DNA from: Pogonophryne albipinna
Lineage: Eukaryota; Chordata; Actinopteri; Perciformes; Artedidraconidae
Reading direction: 5' to 3'
Length of the DNA stretch: 64,000 nucleotides
Assembly (NCBI GenBank): GCA_028583405.1
Contig: CM053258.1
Location: 6,863,207 to 6,927,206, forward strand
Shown: positions 46,179-57,872 of the stretch, piece after piece
Layout: each line of letters opens with the position of its first letter
Numbering within the stretch: the stretch's first letter is position 1
Made by a program: the position numbers and the translations under genes
Notes under the pieces: model-generated
Told to the model about the DNA's origin: nothing
Database searches by the model: none
The model's input: only the letters and a program-made list of their open reading frames with translations

Positions 46179-48348
46179 AAACAGATAATAATATTTGTGT
46201 TGTACTATGTGTCTATTTTGATCCTTTCAAATCAACTTTATTTAATTGTATAGCACCTTCCATACAAACATGCAGCTCACATTTCTTCACATAGAAAAAA
46301 GGAAAATCCAAACCTGCAAAACTGAAAAAATGTGGTTTCAACTAAAAGCCAGATTCAGCATAGATCTTTTTTGATTTTACAAAATCTGCCCGTTATTGTC
46401 TGAAAATAGTGAACATTAGAATTTATGAACTGTTCCAAAATTATTTGAATACTTGCTTGAAAATATTTAATTTGAAATAGATCATCTGTTGATGGATTAA
46501 TCCTCTGAGAAAGACAATTATGGGACACCTCGGTATGGCTGAAACGGATTCATCTTAACTGTCGATTTCTTTCTGATTGACCTTTCAATTAATGAACTAA
46601 ATGCTTTGGTGAAAAATATATTTTACAATCCAAGGTCCAGGGTTCCTAATGTCTTGCTGGGTTTAACGAACATATCTATTCAGTTTAAAATAGATAAAGA
46701 GAGAAACAAATAGATAGTTGACTATATTGCAATATATTAACCTTAAAGGAGATTAATCAGCAGGTCTCTGGTACAGTTTGACATTTCCAAACTTCGTTTT
46801 TTTTAGTTTTATAATATAAATGGAATCTTATTTTTCTGCCCACATCGTCTTTATTTAATATACCAGCATGACACTGGTATCATCAGTATATTAAGTATTA
46901 TTAGCTGTGTTTAATTTCACAAAAACTCAGTGCATAACAAACATTTCTTTGTAGTATTTTCTTGACGACACAAATAACCTTCCTTTCTGTTTGGAGTTTG
47001 CTGTTCTTGGCAGAAATCTGTCTCAACAAACCTATTTTTAGATTTACAATTGGTGATGAAGCAGGGCTTTGCAATGACTCAGCATGCAGCGCCACATGGC
47101 TGCAGCATCGTGAGTGATGAAGGGTCTCCCTCCTCCCACTTCAACCACTCAACTTCTGCATCAGCGGGCATGTAATTATCTCCAAGACAGCGATAGATCA
47201 TACACAACTGGACGTTAAAGGATATTTAAAGTCCCCACACATTAAAGGAAGGCTTGGGAGTGTGTATGTATAATGTGTGCTTTATTAGGCGAACAAAACA
47301 ACCAAAAATATATAAACATGCATTGCCGTCAAAGGAACAGGGTTACAGTGGCTTGATGGGGTGTGGGCATCCAAATCTGAGGTAGAATGGGGCCAGGACC
47401 TCTCTGTGGGATATAGAAGAGCAAAAATGTAAAAAATACTGACTGCTAAAACAGATCTCAAAACTTTCCATCAATACAATTAGCACACCGACCGATACTG
47501 TCAAATTCAATGAACAGAAGAAAAACGAAATGTATGTTTCTCATTTAAGTGATTAATTGACTTTTGTCATCTCCCTTTGTTCAACATTCACATTTAAATC
47601 CTCACAGGGCCAACACTGTCCATTAAAAATAATGACTGGATTGATGTGCACTTTATACGGGAGTCACATCTAAATTATAACTCCACTCTCAGTGTTCGAA
47701 TCGACAGTTTTATCATTTATATACAAGTTCCAGGTTTATTTAAGATTTGAATTGTTATCCGATTGTTTTGGATGTATTTCTTGCCAACAGCTACATACAA
47801 AATATATCACTGAATTTGTAGATATTAGTTTATATTTATACATTTGTAATTTAAATACATACACATTCTTATAAATTGTAAGGGGCCTTTCAGCTTGAGA
47901 CCCTCGCCTCCTTTTTGCCCCACATCCAACTATCATCGTGACTTTCTCGTAGTGTAAACTGTTGCCACTCACTGCCGTACGTTCAAAGCTTTTCAATAAT
48001 CAGCAACAGATACATGTTCATGATGCTGAGTGATTCCCCTGGCTGCTATTCAAACCATTTTCTACCAAATGGTGGTGCTAACAGAAGGTGTAGCGGGACG
48101 CACCAGGGCGTCGTCTGATGAAAGAATAAACCTGATTGTTCAGTCCTTCAGTTCAGAAGTGTCCCATAGAGCTGCGCCTTGGTCAGACTGTCTTTCCTGG
48201 AAAGTCCTAGGGAGGCAAATGTTTGGTTGTAGGGAGGCGGAGGAGGTGGGCCTGCCGGTGGTGACCCGCTGCCCTGTGCAGGCAGGCTGTGCATCTCCAC
48301 CTGGTAGTGCTGCAGCTCTGTGGCCATCTCCAGGGTCCTCTGGTTCAG
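46179..48348. repeat. Tandem duplication, copy A (2,170 bp)
   Basis: This segment repeats at 48351-50520 with a fixed offset of 2,172 bases. By eye only three substitutions separate the copies (47490 G/C, 47662 A/C, 47698 G/A against copy B). Copy A carries begain 3' flank and the last 67 codons of its final exon including the stop, but is cut off there. It joins copy B through an extra AT followed by AAACAGATAA. The junction has no transposon ends. Confidence 0.95.
48148..48348 (-). pseudogene. begain: Truncated duplicate of the begain last exon
   Basis: These 201 bases repeat the end of the begain coding exon, from around TLEMATELQHYQVEM to the C terminus SRKDSLTKAQLYGTLLN and stop. The upstream part of the exon and its splice acceptor are absent, so this copy cannot be used as a normal last exon. 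It lies downstream of the functional copy in the transcription direction. Confidence 0.9.
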
Positions 48349-48350
48349 AT

Positions 48351-50520
48351 AAACAGATAATAATATTTGTGTTGTACTATGTGTCTATTTTGATCCTTTC
48401 AAATCAACTTTATTTAATTGTATAGCACCTTCCATACAAACATGCAGCTCACATTTCTTCACATAGAAAAAAGGAAAATCCAAACCTGCAAAACTGAAAA
48501 AATGTGGTTTCAACTAAAAGCCAGATTCAGCATAGATCTTTTTTGATTTTACAAAATCTGCCCGTTATTGTCTGAAAATAGTGAACATTAGAATTTATGA
48601 ACTGTTCCAAAATTATTTGAATACTTGCTTGAAAATATTTAATTTGAAATAGATCATCTGTTGATGGATTAATCCTCTGAGAAAGACAATTATGGGACAC
48701 CTCGGTATGGCTGAAACGGATTCATCTTAACTGTCGATTTCTTTCTGATTGACCTTTCAATTAATGAACTAAATGCTTTGGTGAAAAATATATTTTACAA
48801 TCCAAGGTCCAGGGTTCCTAATGTCTTGCTGGGTTTAACGAACATATCTATTCAGTTTAAAATAGATAAAGAGAGAAACAAATAGATAGTTGACTATATT
48901 GCAATATATTAACCTTAAAGGAGATTAATCAGCAGGTCTCTGGTACAGTTTGACATTTCCAAACTTCGTTTTTTTTAGTTTTATAATATAAATGGAATCT
49001 TATTTTTCTGCCCACATCGTCTTTATTTAATATACCAGCATGACACTGGTATCATCAGTATATTAAGTATTATTAGCTGTGTTTAATTTCACAAAAACTC
49101 AGTGCATAACAAACATTTCTTTGTAGTATTTTCTTGACGACACAAATAACCTTCCTTTCTGTTTGGAGTTTGCTGTTCTTGGCAGAAATCTGTCTCAACA
49201 AACCTATTTTTAGATTTACAATTGGTGATGAAGCAGGGCTTTGCAATGACTCAGCATGCAGCGCCACATGGCTGCAGCATCGTGAGTGATGAAGGGTCTC
49301 CCTCCTCCCACTTCAACCACTCAACTTCTGCATCAGCGGGCATGTAATTATCTCCAAGACAGCGATAGATCATACACAACTGGACGTTAAAGGATATTTA
49401 AAGTCCCCACACATTAAAGGAAGGCTTGGGAGTGTGTATGTATAATGTGTGCTTTATTAGGCGAACAAAACAACCAAAAATATATAAACATGCATTGCCG
49501 TCAAAGGAACAGGGTTACAGTGGCTTGATGGGGTGTGGGCATCCAAATCTGAGGTAGAATGGGGCCAGGACCTCTCTGTGGGATATAGAAGAGCAAAAAT
49601 GTAAAAAATACTGACTGCTAAAACAGATCTCAAAACTTTCCATCAATACAATTAGCACACCCACCGATACTGTCAAATTCAATGAACAGAAGAAAAACGA
49701 AATGTATGTTTCTCATTTAAGTGATTAATTGACTTTTGTCATCTCCCTTTGTTCAACATTCACATTTAAATCCTCACAGGGCCAACACTGTCCATTAAAA
49801 ATAATGACTGGATTGATGTGCACTTTATACGGGCGTCACATCTAAATTATAACTCCACTCTCAGTGTTCAAATCGACAGTTTTATCATTTATATACAAGT
49901 TCCAGGTTTATTTAAGATTTGAATTGTTATCCGATTGTTTTGGATGTATTTCTTGCCAACAGCTACATACAAAATATATCACTGAATTTGTAGATATTAG
50001 TTTATATTTATACATTTGTAATTTAAATACATACACATTCTTATAAATTGTAAGGGGCCTTTCAGCTTGAGACCCTCGCCTCCTTTTTGCCCCACATCCA
50101 ACTATCATCGTGACTTTCTCGTAGTGTAAACTGTTGCCACTCACTGCCGTACGTTCAAAGCTTTTCAATAATCAGCAACAGATACATGTTCATGATGCTG
50201 AGTGATTCCCCTGGCTGCTATTCAAACCATTTTCTACCAAATGGTGGTGCTAACAGAAGGTGTAGCGGGACGCACCAGGGCGTCGTCTGATGAAAGAATA
50301 AACCTGATTGTTCAGTCCTTCAGTTCAGAAGTGTCCCATAGAGCTGCGCCTTGGTCAGACTGTCTTTCCTGGAAAGTCCTAGGGAGGCAAATGTTTGGTT
50401 GTAGGGAGGCGGAGGAGGTGGGCCTGCCGGTGGTGACCCGCTGCCCTGTGCAGGCAGGCTGTGCATCTCCACCTGGTAGTGCTGCAGCTCTGTGGCCATC
50501 TCCAGGGTCCTCTGGTTCAG
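48351..50520. repeat. Tandem duplication, copy B (2,170 bp)
   Basis: The partner of copy A. It contains the functional end of begain (stop codon at 50320-50322) and the 3' UTR. Beyond 50520 the coding exon continues uninterrupted, so B is the copy in the original position relative to the gene body. Confidence 0.95.
49453..49458 (-). other. Candidate begain polyadenylation signal AATAAA
   Basis: On the minus strand an AATAAA lies about 860 bp past the begain stop codon, in copy B. The same hexamer is repeated 2,172 bp farther on in copy A (47281-47286). Which one is used cannot be told from sequence. Confidence 0.35.
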
Positions 50521-51714
50521 GGACTCGGTGGAGCTGTTGGGGCTGGGGTCCACATAGTCTGCGCTCTGGCCGCCCGCTGCCACGTTCCCATCCCTGTCCT
50601 TGGAGCTCCCTGAGTGGTAGAGGCTGTGCTCCGACCCCTGGCTGTCCTCCGCCCTGTACAGGTGGGCTTGGCTCGGCCCCGGGCTGCATTCTGGGCTGGG
50701 GATGGCAGCTACCCACACAGGGTCCATGCCCTCTTGAGGGTAAAAGTCACCCCCCTCCTGGAAGCTGCTGTAGAGCGGGCCGAGGCGGATCTTAGATGGC
50801 CTGACGGAGAAGTGCTGCTCTGAGAAGCTGTAGGGTGAAGCCCGGCCTGGGCTGCGGTAGCTTTGGGCGCTCAGGTCCTCTACGCTCAGCTGTCTCCATC
50901 GCCCAATCAGCTCCTCTTCCTCGGGGGCCAATGTGCTGCCACGTCGACTGTCTCCGTAGGCGACGCTCGGGGACGAAGAGGGCGGCAGCGGCTCGTAGGG
51001 CTCGCTGAAGCAGGAGGACATGGTGCGGCTGTAGACGGGCGAGCTGCCGTTCTGGTGGTGGCTCAGCTCCGCCTGCTGGAAGGGGTGAGTGCTGGGGAAG
51101 CCCCTCGGACTGTCCCTCTCCCAGGAAGAGTCACTCTTTCTCTCATAGTCCCCTGCATCCCTCCACTCCATGAAGAGGGAGTGGTGTCTGGGGGAGGACG
51201 CTGCGCTGCTGGGCGGCCCGTTGCCTTTGTCTTCAGAGCCCCCCCCGCTGAAGCTGGAGTAGGAGCTGGAGCCTGCCCTCAGCGGGGCGGGGAACTTAGC
51301 GAAGTGCTCCTGGGAGAAGCCAGCCCTCAGACCCACTGAGCCCTCCTCCGGGTTGCTGTCGGTAGAGATTTGGGGCCCGTAGAGCAGCGCCCTCTCACCA
51401 TGGACATCCATGCTGGGCCTCCTCTCGCGCTGCCGGTCTTCAGGGCAGTACAGCGCCGTGTCGCTGCTGTACAGGTCCGACTTGTAGGCCGCGCGGAGCC
51501 TGAGCCGCTCTCCGGGGCCCAAACTCTCCAAAACGAAAGTGTGTTCCTGAGTCTGGGGGCTGGGGGAGCGGGAGGCCTGGCTGCTGCTGCAGGCCTCGTC
51601 CGGCTTCTCAAGCACCTTGCCGATCAGAGAGGCCGCGACGGAGTCAGAGTAGGTGCGGCAGAGCGGAGACTCCTCCAGGTGCATGGTGAGGCGCTCCTGG
51701 AAGTCAGCCGGCAG
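50320..51714 (-). CDS. begain: begain last exon
   Basis: 465 codons including the stop, starting LPADFQERLTMHLEE directly after the TAG acceptor at 51715. It is much richer in G+C than the introns, with strong third-position G/C. Open frames on the opposite strand here are shadows of this composition. Its last 201 bases are duplicated at 48148-48348. Confidence 0.95.
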   Translation of the reverse strand: MPADFQERLTMHLEESPLCRTYSDSVAASLIGKVLEKPDEACSSSQASRSPSPQTQEHTFVLESLGPGERLRLRAAYKSDLYSSDTALYCPEDRQRERRPSMDVHGERALLYGPQISTDSNPEEGSVGLRAGFSQEHFAKFPAPLRAGSSSYSSFSGGGSEDKGNGPPSSAASSPRHHSLFMEWRDAGDYERKSDSSWERDSPRGFPSTHPFQQAELSHHQNGSSPVYSRTMSSCFSEPYEPLPPSSSPSVAYGDSRRGSTLAPEEEELIGRWRQLSVEDLSAQSYRSPGRASPYSFSEQHFSVRPSKIRLGPLYSSFQEGGDFYPQEGMDPVWVAAIPSPECSPGPSQAHLYRAEDSQGSEHSLYHSGSSKDRDGNVAAGGQSADYVDPSPNSSTESLNQRTLEMATELQHYQVEMHSLPAQGSGSPPAGPPPPPPYNQTFASLGLSRKDSLTKAQLYGTLLN

Positions 51715-54700
51715 CTAGAAGGGTCAGAGAAAAGAGAAAGGCCTGATGTAAATGATTCTGTCCCGACAGGTGGAGCTGTACTGAGATCACATCTGCTTTA
51801 CCAATTGCTTTTCTATTTTAGTTGACTTATTTTACTACATTAATCTGACTGTTACTGTTATTCTAGTGTCATGTTAGGTTTCATACCTGTTTACTTGTCT
51901 TATATTTGTTAAGGTTGCAAATGAAGCAGCTGTGATGCAAGAACAAATGCAGACTCGATCTGACAATTGTATGGTATTATTGTATCATATTGTACAGTAT
52001 AGTATTCTAGGCACTGCTGTTTTTAGTATACTGTATATGTTTAACACTGTTGTTTTTTGTATCCCTATGTTGTTGTAATTTATGAGCAGTCTCAGGCACA
52101 ATGTTCTCCTTTGGGATTATTTAAGTCATTTCTCAATTTATTAGATTGATTAGGAGGGTTTTTACATATACTACAACATTTAAAGGCTTCATAACGATTA
52201 TAGAATATTCCAAGCACCTTATTCTATTTAGTTTAAATAGTTTCATGTCACACTTAGTGAGAAGTCTATTGATGTGATCTAAATAGAAAATAGTGTATGA
52301 AAGCAGAGACGTCAGCAGCGTATGTCATAATAATAAACTCTGCAAGGTTTTTCTTCTTCACCACAGACATGATTGCATTTGGATCTTATTTAAAAATGCA
52401 CATCGAACACAATCAGACGTCCCTATTTTGATTTATTTCGACCTGATTGAATTGATCAAAGTCTCCAGTTGATGAATAAAAAAACCACAAAGACTGTATT
52501 TCACAATATATTCCCCATGCCTTGCTTCTTTTACCTCATTTTTCCTCAACAGTAAGTACTCTGTTCTGCCTGGTTTCTTTGTTGCTGCCTTTGTTGTTCT
52601 GTAATTGCTTTTGTATTTTCATTGTAAGCTGGTGCAACAAAACACATTTCATTTAGCCTCCATCCTTTGGGCTGTGAGTGCTTTTTCCAAAATGGTGCCT
52701 ATAAAATGTCATGTTAGCCAGTGCACTCTGTTTCATTTCATGATGTATTCACATTGGTTAGATGGTAGAAGAGTCACATTGTGGCCATACATTCTGAAGT
52801 TTAAAGGAGAAATAGTGGTAAGCGTATTAAAAAAATAATAAAGACAAAGGGTAATGCTCCATGCCACAAATGTTTCATAATCCATTATAACCTGGCAAAA
52901 GATCAAAGTAGGATTGAAACCTTGTGATCTTTAAACAGTTGTGAATTTTAATTTTCGTGAATTTCTGACACTAAATACTTTGCCATGGCTTAACTTTTGT
53001 CTGTGGATGTGTCTGACAGTTTAATCTAGAAACTTCTTTTTGGGATCGATCCAAATCTCTCATTGTAATTGGGCCTAAACTGCAGCGTACTTTCTGAATT
53101 AAAGGTCAACTATCATGCTATTTTTAGGCAATAGCATAGGTCTCAGATATATAAAAATATATAAAAAACATGTCTGTGAAGTGTTTTGCTCAAAATACCT
53201 AACAGATCGCCCATTCTAGCCATGCCTCATATCCCTCTATTTCACTTCCTGTTTCAAAAGTGCTGATTTTGGGTATAAAGCTTAAAAAAAAAAAAAAAAA
53301 GATAAAAAAAAAAGAGGGGGCTGAGCTCACGCGGGACCCGGCAGCTACCGTCTAAACCAGGGGTCTCAAACTCAAGGCCCGGGGGCCAAATCCGGCCCGC
53401 GACTTCATTTTATGTGGCCCCGCAAGAGCTTGCAAAGAATATAATACAATGGGCCATTTCTGCCCATGAACTACATGTCCCACAATGCATCTTGTTTTGT
53501 GACATGCGCACTGAAGAGACTTGCAATTATTTGCTTCTGCTTTCAGACGTAGTTAATTACTAAGTTATTATCCTATCAGATAATAATCCAATTCAGAGGC
53601 AATAATGTAATATAATACATTATTTTATATATATATTATATATTTATATAGTTACAACCGGCCCTTTGAGTGCAACCTTTATGCAAATGTGGCCCGCGAT
53701 GAAATTGAGTTTGACACCCCTGGTCTAAACTAAATACTGCGGTGATGATACGCCATATCATGGATTCTTTCTGAAACAGTATGGAGCTCAAAGGCTTTCT
53801 CTCTTGCCGGTTATACCACAAGGTGAGTTCCTTTTTATATCCTGCTGCTTCACACACATGCTCTCCAGTACAGGTTAGCTCTGAGTGTTAGCGATGCTAA
53901 TGAAAACATGCACCGACCATATTACGTCCAAAACAGTCGGGCATTGTTTCTGATAGCAACGTTTCTGATAGGGCCGTGGGTGTAAAGCCAGCCCACATTT
54001 CAGATATTACGTCATATCGGACGCAAATCTGGATCAGCTCCGTTGTAGCCCCGTTTTTAGCGATTTGGGTACGGAGGAAAAGAGAGGGTTTTATTTTCTC
54101 ACGCTGCGTGAGTTCCCCGACACACCGGGGACATATTTATGTATAAAAGACGTAAAAAAGTGCATTTTGCATGATAGGTCCCCTTTAAATATATTGCCGT
54201 TTCTTACTCTGTATCATATAGTACAGTCATACCCCATCACAACAACCTCTGAATATACCTGACTTTACTGGAATCATTGTATTTGTGTCATATTCAGTGA
54301 CAAGAGTTTCCAAAGAGAATTATATGTGAAAGTAAAGGTGTACCGAGTCTCCTTCCTTGGAAAATAAAGGCATCGCTCTAGCTATTCTGAGCATTTCCTT
54401 GATAATAAAAAAGCCCCCATCCACTATGTGTGCCTCTCCATAGCAACAAGCATTAAGCCGACTGCAGCACATCATCAACAGGAATCCAGTCAGTTGTTCC
54501 TAATTGGCGATGAGAGCCAAGCTAATTATAACTTTGTAGACGGAGAGAAGACTAACATGAAAAGACATTTCATCCAAACATTTTCATTGCAACTTGAACC
54601 AAAGTAAACGCCACTTAATTACTGTCCACACAGTTTAATCGGGCGTTTCAGAGCCCAATCCTTTTACATCCTTTCTGTGGTTGTTTTGCAGCAAAACAAA

Positions 54701-57700
54701 CGACTGGAGCACTTCAGTAGGTGCTGAAGAGCCACTGCCCTCCTCAAAATGCTGCAGCACAATTCATCAATATGCTTTCGATTAGCTCCCGCCCACAGGA
54801 CACTAGTGGACATACAAAGAGTGCATGCATAGCCTCTGACCCCCATTATGTTTGGCGTCGAGCCTGCATAACAGTTTTTCACTCTATAACCGTGTTCAGA
54901 GAGGCTGTGCATGTGTTTGTGTGTGGGGGGATTTCTATGAGTCTTACGTAACCAAATACAGTTTGCATTGATATTTCCATGCAGCCGTTTTCAACCTTTT
55001 GGATGTTTGCCAGCTTTAAAAGCCACTCGTGTCGCATGACTGAGGCACAGGGCCCAGGGCTGATGCAGCGGAAAGTGGCGCCAAGCTAGCCCGGTGTTAA
55101 GACACTCATCGATACCCACGTGCGTCTGTTTTCACAAGCAACAGCAGGATAGCATGATGAGGCTGCAGTGTGCTCTACATTTACATTTTGCAACACACTG
55201 AAGTTTCTTTCTCCTTGAACAGTGAGCTGTCCCTCACATTTCCGCATGACGTGCCTTGAAGTAGTTCTCTCTGTGCTTCATGCCTAATCATTGTCAAACA
55301 ATTACATGATTACTGAAACCCGGTGCAGAATAATTACGCTGACGTCACTGCATAATATGTGAGAGGAAGAGAAAAACACTCCTGTCTCGTTGGTGGTTTG
55401 TACACAAGATTTGAGCTGTTAGTTTTCACATCAAAGCCTGCATGTAAAACAAATCGAAGTGAACTATATTCAGAAGTACTGAGATGTTTTAGCAAATACA
55501 AAATAGCAATACAACCCTGCAGGAATACTGTGTAAAAGTTATGAAATTAACAATTCGACTGTATTTTTCACAAAGTCAAAGTACAAAGGTATAAGCACAG
55601 AAAAATATACTTTATACCAAAGATATTGGTAAGGTAACCATTATGCTTAATAATAATAATAAGAAATGTTCCTTTTTTATTTTACAGCTTAAAGTTACCA
55701 CACTTCAATAGCAAATAAAATACATTGTATATTTGATTTTTCAAAGCTACTATCTAAGTAAACTACACTGTACGTCAAGACTGTATTCTTTCTTAAGTTC
55801 AGCTGTTTTAAATGAGCTCTCCTCTGAGTTTAAGGTTATTTGCAGAAAAGCAGATTTCTCTCTCTCTGGTTGTCCTGCAGTGACCCACAGCCTTCACCGC
55901 TCCTCCATGTCTCCTCTTTAATCTCTCCTGCCTCACAAAAGGGAAAGATGACCTTCACTTAGAGTCGAGACAGCATTTTTATGGGCCATCTTTATGTCAC
56001 GGTGAGTGGAAAATGTATCTGAATGCTGCTCACTCTGTTCTTTCTTTTACAAATCACAGTTATTTCAAGTCGTTCCCTTTCACAGTACCTATCTATCATT
56101 GTACATCAAATGCAGGTTGAACTGTGCACATATCAGGTCAAAAAGTCGCTTTGGGCTTGTGTTCGATTTTAAACACATTTTCCATTACACTTAAACTTGA
56201 GATATAATCAGATATCAAATCAGCACAACACAATTCACATGTGCGCTGCGTGACATGCAGCAGTCGGTGTCGGCCTCACCTCAGAGAGCTGCGCCCTGTA
56301 CAGAGATTTGTTGCACTGCAGAAGCTGAGCGGCCAGGTTACAGTCCTTCCTGTACATGTCCTATGGAGACACGATAACAAAATTAGGAATGAACATTTAG
56401 GGATGAATATTCACTTATTTTGTTAAGTATTTTCATAATGTCCACTGATAATTCAACCCTTAAACCCACTTTGCCTTGAGTGTTGTTGATTGTGTGCAAA
56501 ATGAGGAAGGTTAATATCAAATATTACTCAGTACACAGCACTGTCACTTTTATTCTTGTGATTTTTATACATATCTTATTCTATTTGAGCTTGATTTGTT
56601 TGTTTTCTCTTGGCTTTTCAATGACAGTTTTTAAATGTGATTATGTATTCATGATTTCTTTGTGTTGCATAAGGTTTCATTGCTTTACTGTTTCTTGTGA
56701 AGCACTTTGAATCACCTTGTTGTTGAAATGTGCTATATAAATAAACTTGATTTGCATTGAACTGCCTCTACAGTTTTGTGTTTTTTCATTTCCCCCCCCC
56801 CGACAATCTAAGCATGAAAGTGGAAAAAAAGTATATCAAATTATCTAAAAAGCAACAGCTGACAGGGAAAAAACATCACATTCAAATGAGAAATGTTTTT
56901 GCTAAGGTAGGTAAACATGGTGGAGATAATATGCTTTATTATATGAGGCTCTTACATTGTCTTCCTGCAGCTTCTCGATGGTGAGCTTGGCCTCTATCAG
57001 GTGGTTGTTGAGGACGATGATCTCTCTGCTGAGCGCTCGCTTCTCATCGTCATGATGCTGGGACTAAAGACAAGAGAGCGGATCAAAGAAATCATTATAG
57101 AATACGTTTGGTGGTCACAAACAACACTCAACAAAAGGTGCATTTCAGCTTTTGCAATCGTTTTATAAACAACACTGAACATATTTGACTTGTCTGTCAA
57201 TGATTTGGGGAATTTGCTATATTATCCAAATAAAAGCAACATCCACCGATTAAGACTCACCCAATTAAAATACAGAACCACATTAACCAGTTCAAGAGGA
57301 AATACAGAGAAATTATTTTCTCGAGGTACAGGGATGGGGAAGGTGTTTGACTATGTGTATGTGTATATGTGTATATGTGTGAGTATGTAGGTGTGTATAT
57401 GTACATATATGTATGTGTGTGTATATATGTGTATATACACACCTACACACTCACACATATACACACTGTGTATATGTGTGAGTGTGTAGGTGTGTATATG
57501 TATATGTACATATATGTATATATGTGTATGTGTGTGTATATATGTGTATGTGTGTATGTATATGTACATGTGTGTGTATGTATATGTACATATGTGTATA
57601 TATGTGTATGTGTGTGTATATATGTGTATGTGTGTATGTATATGTACATATGTGTATATGTCAATCAACAGGTAAAGCAGATTAATAATAATAATAACAA

Positions 57701-57839
57701 TATTAATTAATAATAATGATAATTATTACAGATTATAGATTATAAATCAATCAATCATTTAGGGACAAGGGGGTGAGATTAAATAAGTTATACTTCTTCT
57801 CACTCCTTTCCCTCAAAAACAAAACAAAAAATGACATTT

Positions 57840-57872
<33 letters not shown>

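Noticed and set aside
50863..51825. Plus-strand open frames opposite the begain last exon
   Set aside because: They are antisense shadows of a G+C-rich coding exon.
57345..57662. Several overlapping open frames
   Set aside because: They are translations of a microsatellite.
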